From NCBI GenBank assembly GCA_037968495.1, contig JBBKVP010000020.1, forward strand, positions 5,909-69,908: a stretch of 64,000 nt of DNA, written 5' to 3'. Under the pieces are notes generated by a model. That model saw only the letters and a list, made by a program, of their open reading frames with translations. It searched no databases and had not been told where the DNA came from. The position numbers were made by a program, and so were the translations under genes. Origin of the DNA: Aestuarierythrobacter sp037968495 (GTDB lineage Bacteria; Pseudomonadota; Alphaproteobacteria; Sphingomonadales; Sphingomonadaceae). Shown one piece after another: positions 61,358-64,000 of the stretch; within the stretch, counting starts at the first letter, position 1, and the number at the start of each line of letters is the position of its first letter.

Positions 61358-61579
61358 ATGCTGAACGTATTTTCATTTATCCTCGGGATAATCTCGCTCG
61401 TCATCGTCATTCCGGCGACAATTCCGCTACTTGGTTGGGCCAATTGGTTTGCGCTGCCGCTGATCGTGGTCGGCGTGGTGCTGGGCCAGCTTTCATCGAG
61501 CAATAGCGGGCGGAACTTCTGCCTTGTTGTGCTTGCAATCGCTGCACTGCGCCTGACACTGGGCGGCGGCATTATCTAA
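61358..61579 (+). CDS. Small two- to three-helix membrane protein
   Basis: 73 residues, nearly all hydrophobic: ILGIISLVIVIPATIPLLGW, WFALPLIVVGVVLGQLSS and CLVVLAIAALRLTLGGGII. ATG 61358. It overlaps the mutY 3' end by 4 bp, tail to tail. I do not recognise a function; similar short proteins occur in other sphingomonads and Bacteroidetes by general appearance only. Confidence 0.6.
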   Translation: MLNVFSFILGIISLVIVIPATIPLLGWANWFALPLIVVGVVLGQLSSSNSGRNFCLVVLAIAALRLTLGGGII

Positions 61580-62604
61580 GCCAGCGCCAATCGGACAGCT
61601 TTGGCGAATAGGGTCGGAAGGCCTGCGTCTTCGATTGCACTAATTGGCCACCATTCGCCCTCGCCTGCCGGTTCAAACCCGCCTTCGTGGCGGAAGACAG
61701 CCAATTCCAGCGATGCGTGGGTGAATACGTGGCGCACCAGCCCCGCCGATTGCCATTCGCCATCCAGAGGCGGTTCGCCGGAGCCATCCGCGCGGGCCGT
61801 CCAGCCGTCATCGGGCAAAGCGCGCATTCCGCCGAGCATCCCGGTGCCTTGACGGGTGACCAGCCAGACTGAGCCTTCGCGTTCGATCCAATAGGCTGCG
61901 CCCTTGCGCTCAGGCTTGGCTTTCTTCGCTGGCCTTACGGGTAAACGCGCGGGATCACCCGCTACCCTGCCCTCGCAAACATCCGATAGCGGGCACAGCA
62001 AGCAGCGCGGATCGCGGTTGGTGCAGATCGTTGCCCCCAAATCCATCATCGCCTGAGCAAAATCACCAGAGCGATCATCGGGTGTAATCGTGTCGGCGTT
62101 TGCGCGGATTGCCTTGCGAGATCCCGGCAAGGGCTCCTCGATAGCGAACAGGCGCGACACCACCCGCTCGACATTGGCATCGACAACAACGGCGCGCTCC
62201 CCAAAGGCAATCGCTGCGATGGCCGCTGCCGTGTAAGCACCCAGCCCCGGCAGCTTGCGAAGCTTAGCCTCAGTCCGCGGAAACCCGCCCAGCGCCGCAA
62301 CTTCTCGTGCGCAAGCTGCCAGGTTCCGAGCGCGCGAGTAATATCCCAGCCCCGCCCATGCCGCCATGATGTCCTCTTCAGGCGCAGCAGTAAGCGCCTG
62401 CACATCGGGCCAGCGTTCGGTGAACTTCTCGAAGTATGGCGCGACGGCCGCAGTGGTCGTTTGCTGCAACATCACTTCGGACAACCACACACGGTATGGA
62501 TCGGGAGCTGCGCAACCGGGCGCTGCACGCCACGGTAGGCTGCGGGCGTGGTTATCATACCATTCCAAAAGATCGCGGGAGATGTTGTGTTTGCTGGCAG
62601 TCAC
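61576..62604 (-). CDS. mutY: A/G-specific adenine DNA glycosylase
   Basis: 342 residues from GTG 62602-62604. Glu43 lies in SEVMLQQTTTAAV and the HhH motif is LPGLGAYTAAAIAAIAF with catalytic Asp142 in VVVDANVERV. The [4Fe-4S] cysteines are C194, C201, C204 and C210. The C-terminal NUDIX-like domain recognises 8-oxoG. It removes A opposite 8-oxoG. A long in-frame extension to 62799 would overlap the divergent dciA and is rejected. Confidence 0.94.
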   Translation of the reverse strand: MTASKHNISRDLLEWYDNHARSLPWRAAPGCAAPDPYRVWLSEVMLQQTTTAAVAPYFEKFTERWPDVQALTAAPEEDIMAAWAGLGYYSRARNLAACAREVAALGGFPRTEAKLRKLPGLGAYTAAAIAAIAFGERAVVVDANVERVVSRLFAIEEPLPGSRKAIRANADTITPDDRSGDFAQAMMDLGATICTNRDPRCLLCPLSDVCEGRVAGDPARLPVRPAKKAKPERKGAAYWIEREGSVWLVTRQGTGMLGGMRALPDDGWTARADGSGEPPLDGEWQSAGLVRHVFTHASLELAVFRHEGGFEPAGEGEWWPISAIEDAGLPTLFAKAVRLALA

Positions 62605-62633
62605 ACGCAGCCTATGGCATGGGTTGACGCCTG

Positions 62634-63218
62634 ATGGAACGGGATGACAAAAAAGGCGAAGAAAAGCCCAAGAAGGTCCGCAAGATGCAGGGTAAGAAAG
62701 CTGCACAGAAGAAGGCTCTATTCCGGAAGTATGAGCGCCCACGCGGCGGCCCTGCCCGGCAGATATCCGACCTGATGCCGCAAATAGGCCGCACCGCATT
62801 CCGCCGCTTCGGCTTTGTGCAATCGAGCGTTGTCACGCGCTGGCCCGAAATCGTCGGTCCGCATCACGCAAAAGTTTGCTCGCCCGAGGCAATCCGTTTC
62901 CCGCCCGGCGAGAAAAGCGAAGGCATTTTGCAGCTGGTCGTGCTGCCTGCCCACGCTCCGCTGATCCAGCATGTAATCCCCGAGATTATGGAGCGCGTGA
63001 ACCGCTTTTTCGGTTATGCTGCCGTTGCCCGCGTCAAAATCCGGCAAGGCGCGGTTAAGCCGCCGCATGCTGAAAGGTTGCCGAGTGCACCACCTTCTCT
63101 AAAACCGATTCCGATGGAACTGGGCGACAGCCTGCGCGATATTGGCGATCCGGAGCTACGGACAGTGCTTGAATCGCTTGCCCGGTCTATGGGCAGCAAA
63201 GAGGATGAGAACGAATGA
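62634..63218 (+). CDS. dciA: DUF721/DciA family protein (helicase-loader-like)
   Basis: 194 residues. A very basic N terminus (KKGEEKPKKVRKMQGKKAAQ) precedes the DUF721 domain: FGFVQSSVVTRWPEIVGPHH, VCSPEAIRFPPG and QHVIPEIMERVNRFFGY. DciA-type proteins load the replicative helicase DnaB where DnaC is absent. The ATG at 62634 is divergent from mutY (29-nt gap), and the stop overlaps the DsbA-like gene by 4 nt. Confidence 0.85.
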   Translation: MERDDKKGEEKPKKVRKMQGKKAAQKKALFRKYERPRGGPARQISDLMPQIGRTAFRRFGFVQSSVVTRWPEIVGPHHAKVCSPEAIRFPPGEKSEGILQLVVLPAHAPLIQHVIPEIMERVNRFFGYAAVARVKIRQGAVKPPHAERLPSAPPSLKPIPMELGDSLRDIGDPELRTVLESLARSMGSKEDENE

Positions 63219-63910
63219 AGCTGAAGCATATTCTTGGGGCAACTTTGCTGGTTTCCGCCGCCGTTTTGACAACGGGCGCGAGCAAGGGCTGGAACCAGAC
63301 AGTCGAACGGACCGATGGCGGCCATGTTATCGGCAATCCCGATGCAGAGCTGAAAATCACCGAATTCATCAGCTATACCTGTCCCCATTGCGCCACTTTC
63401 GCGCGCGAGGGTGAAGCACCCTTGCAAATTGCCTATATCGGCTCGGGCAAGGGATCGCTGGAGGTCCGGCATCTTATCCTGAACCAGGTCGATCTGACCG
63501 CAGCGATGCTCGCATGGTGCGGCGACAAGGACAATTTTCCCGGCAATCACACTGCTTTCATGCTGAAACAGGACGTATGGCTGGGCGAAGCGCGCAAGGC
63601 ATCTGCTGGCCAGACCGCCCGCTGGCAGAACGAAAACCTCCGTGAGCGAAACCGCGCCATCGCCACCGATCTGAAATTCTACACGATCATGGAAGGCCGC
63701 GGATACTCGCGCGTTGAAACAGAAGAATGCCTTGCTGATACAGCAATAGGCGAACAGCTAATGGATAATACGACGCGCAATATGGAAGTGCACGGCGTGC
63801 AAGGAACGCCAAGCTTCCTGCTCAATGGGACGTTGTTGGACGCGACACATAGCTGGTCGGCGCTAGAACCAAAGCTCAACGAAGCCTATCTAGCACTCAA
63901 CAAGGACTAA
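63215..63910 (+). CDS. Periplasmic DsbA-like thiol:disulfide oxidoreductase
   Basis: 231 residues. A signal peptide (LGATLLVSAAVLTTGASKG) precedes the thioredoxin fold with C56-P-H-C59 in ISYTCPHCATFA and the cis-Pro loop VQGTPSFLLNG. It introduces or isomerises disulfides in the periplasm. The start overlaps the dciA stop (ATGA), so the two are translationally coupled. Confidence 0.9.
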   Translation: MKLKHILGATLLVSAAVLTTGASKGWNQTVERTDGGHVIGNPDAELKITEFISYTCPHCATFAREGEAPLQIAYIGSGKGSLEVRHLILNQVDLTAAMLAWCGDKDNFPGNHTAFMLKQDVWLGEARKASAGQTARWQNENLRERNRAIATDLKFYTIMEGRGYSRVETEECLADTAIGEQLMDNTTRNMEVHGVQGTPSFLLNGTLLDATHSWSALEPKLNEAYLALNKD

Positions 63911-63923
63911 GCCGGCTTTTTCG
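63905..63923 (+). terminator. Possible terminator after the DsbA-like gene
   Basis: The palindrome AAGCCGGCTT (63909-63918) overlaps the stop codon and runs straight into TTT. The stem is short, so this is weak. Confidence 0.35.
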
Positions 63924-64000
63924 CTAAGGTGTGGAAACATGCCGCATTCGCTTCAAACAACGCCCTCCATGGGCTAGCCTTACAGGCCTACGCATTGGGA

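Noticed and set aside
62605..62799. 65-residue N-terminal extension of MutY
   Set aside because: It would overlap the divergent dciA gene and has no family similarity; GTG 62604 fits the MutY start.
1..64000. CRISPR array, intact transposase, prophage or integrase genes
   Set aside because: No regularly spaced direct repeats and no such protein motifs were found on either strand.

Overview
The window looks like chromosomal DNA of an alphaproteobacterium of the order Sphingomonadales, most likely Erythrobacteraceae. This rests on moderately high GC, the block tsaB-rimI-mucR-fur-plsC-miaB-phoH-ybeY-corC, a DUF1489 protein, DciA- and UbiK-type small proteins, a large TonB receptor, and frequent GTG/TTG starts. 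Genus and species cannot be fixed from the sequence alone. No rRNA, CRISPR array, prophage or intact insertion sequence is visible.

Layout. 0-6 kb: a SulP permease cut by the window edge, a cation/proton antiporter, a MASE1 hybrid histidine kinase with a stand-alone response regulator, and a broken HExxH membrane protein. 6-17 kb: biosynthesis and housekeeping (metZ, a GT39 enzyme and a GT2-GtrA enzyme meeting tail to tail, leuB, recO, ubiK, tspO, tlyA, ilvE), another nonsense-interrupted gene, a hairpin-rich intergenic stretch, and a 19-codon ORF with a 14-nt perfect Shine-Dalgarno. 17-25 kb: a desaturase, a DUF305/beta-propeller fusion, a GST, tRNA-Gln, and remnants of topoisomerase IB and of the cytochrome bd genes, then a TonB receptor. 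25-34 kb: an ergothioneine operon (egtB-egtD-flavin amine oxidase-retropepsin), class II DAHP synthase and a periplasmic M16 protease. 34-43 kb: the conserved NifU/tsaB/fur/miaB/ybeY core. 43-51 kb: a Kef-type antiporter, peptidyl-prolyl isomerase, mgtE and divergent proline genes (proB against proC and proA). 51-58 kb: an accessory stretch with a sulfide-oxidation pair (persulfide dioxygenase-rhodanese and SQR), several lipoproteins or secreted proteins, and a dispersed hairpin repeat. 58-64 kb: frnE-like, nudC, serine hydrolase, mutY, dciA and a DsbA-like protein.

Two themes stand out. First, gene decay is unusually visible. There are in-frame stops in three genes (5.3-5.9, 12.0-12.4 and 22.1-22.3 kb). 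Two loci lost their middle: topoisomerase IB at 20.6-20.9 kb and cydA-cydB at 22.2-22.6 kb, the latter next to a duplicated 3' end of tRNA-Gln. Second, two long intact reading frames (43718-45583 minus, 55147-56130 plus) have a good Shine-Dalgarno exactly 7 nt before ATC or ATT and no canonical start nearby. They either use rare AUC/AUU initiation or have recently lost ATG.

The genes point to an aerobic heterotroph that has lost the cytochrome bd branch but keeps thiol and sulfide defences (ergothioneine, SQR with persulfide dioxygenase, GST, DsbA-like proteins). All function calls come from reading motifs by eye; no database search was run.
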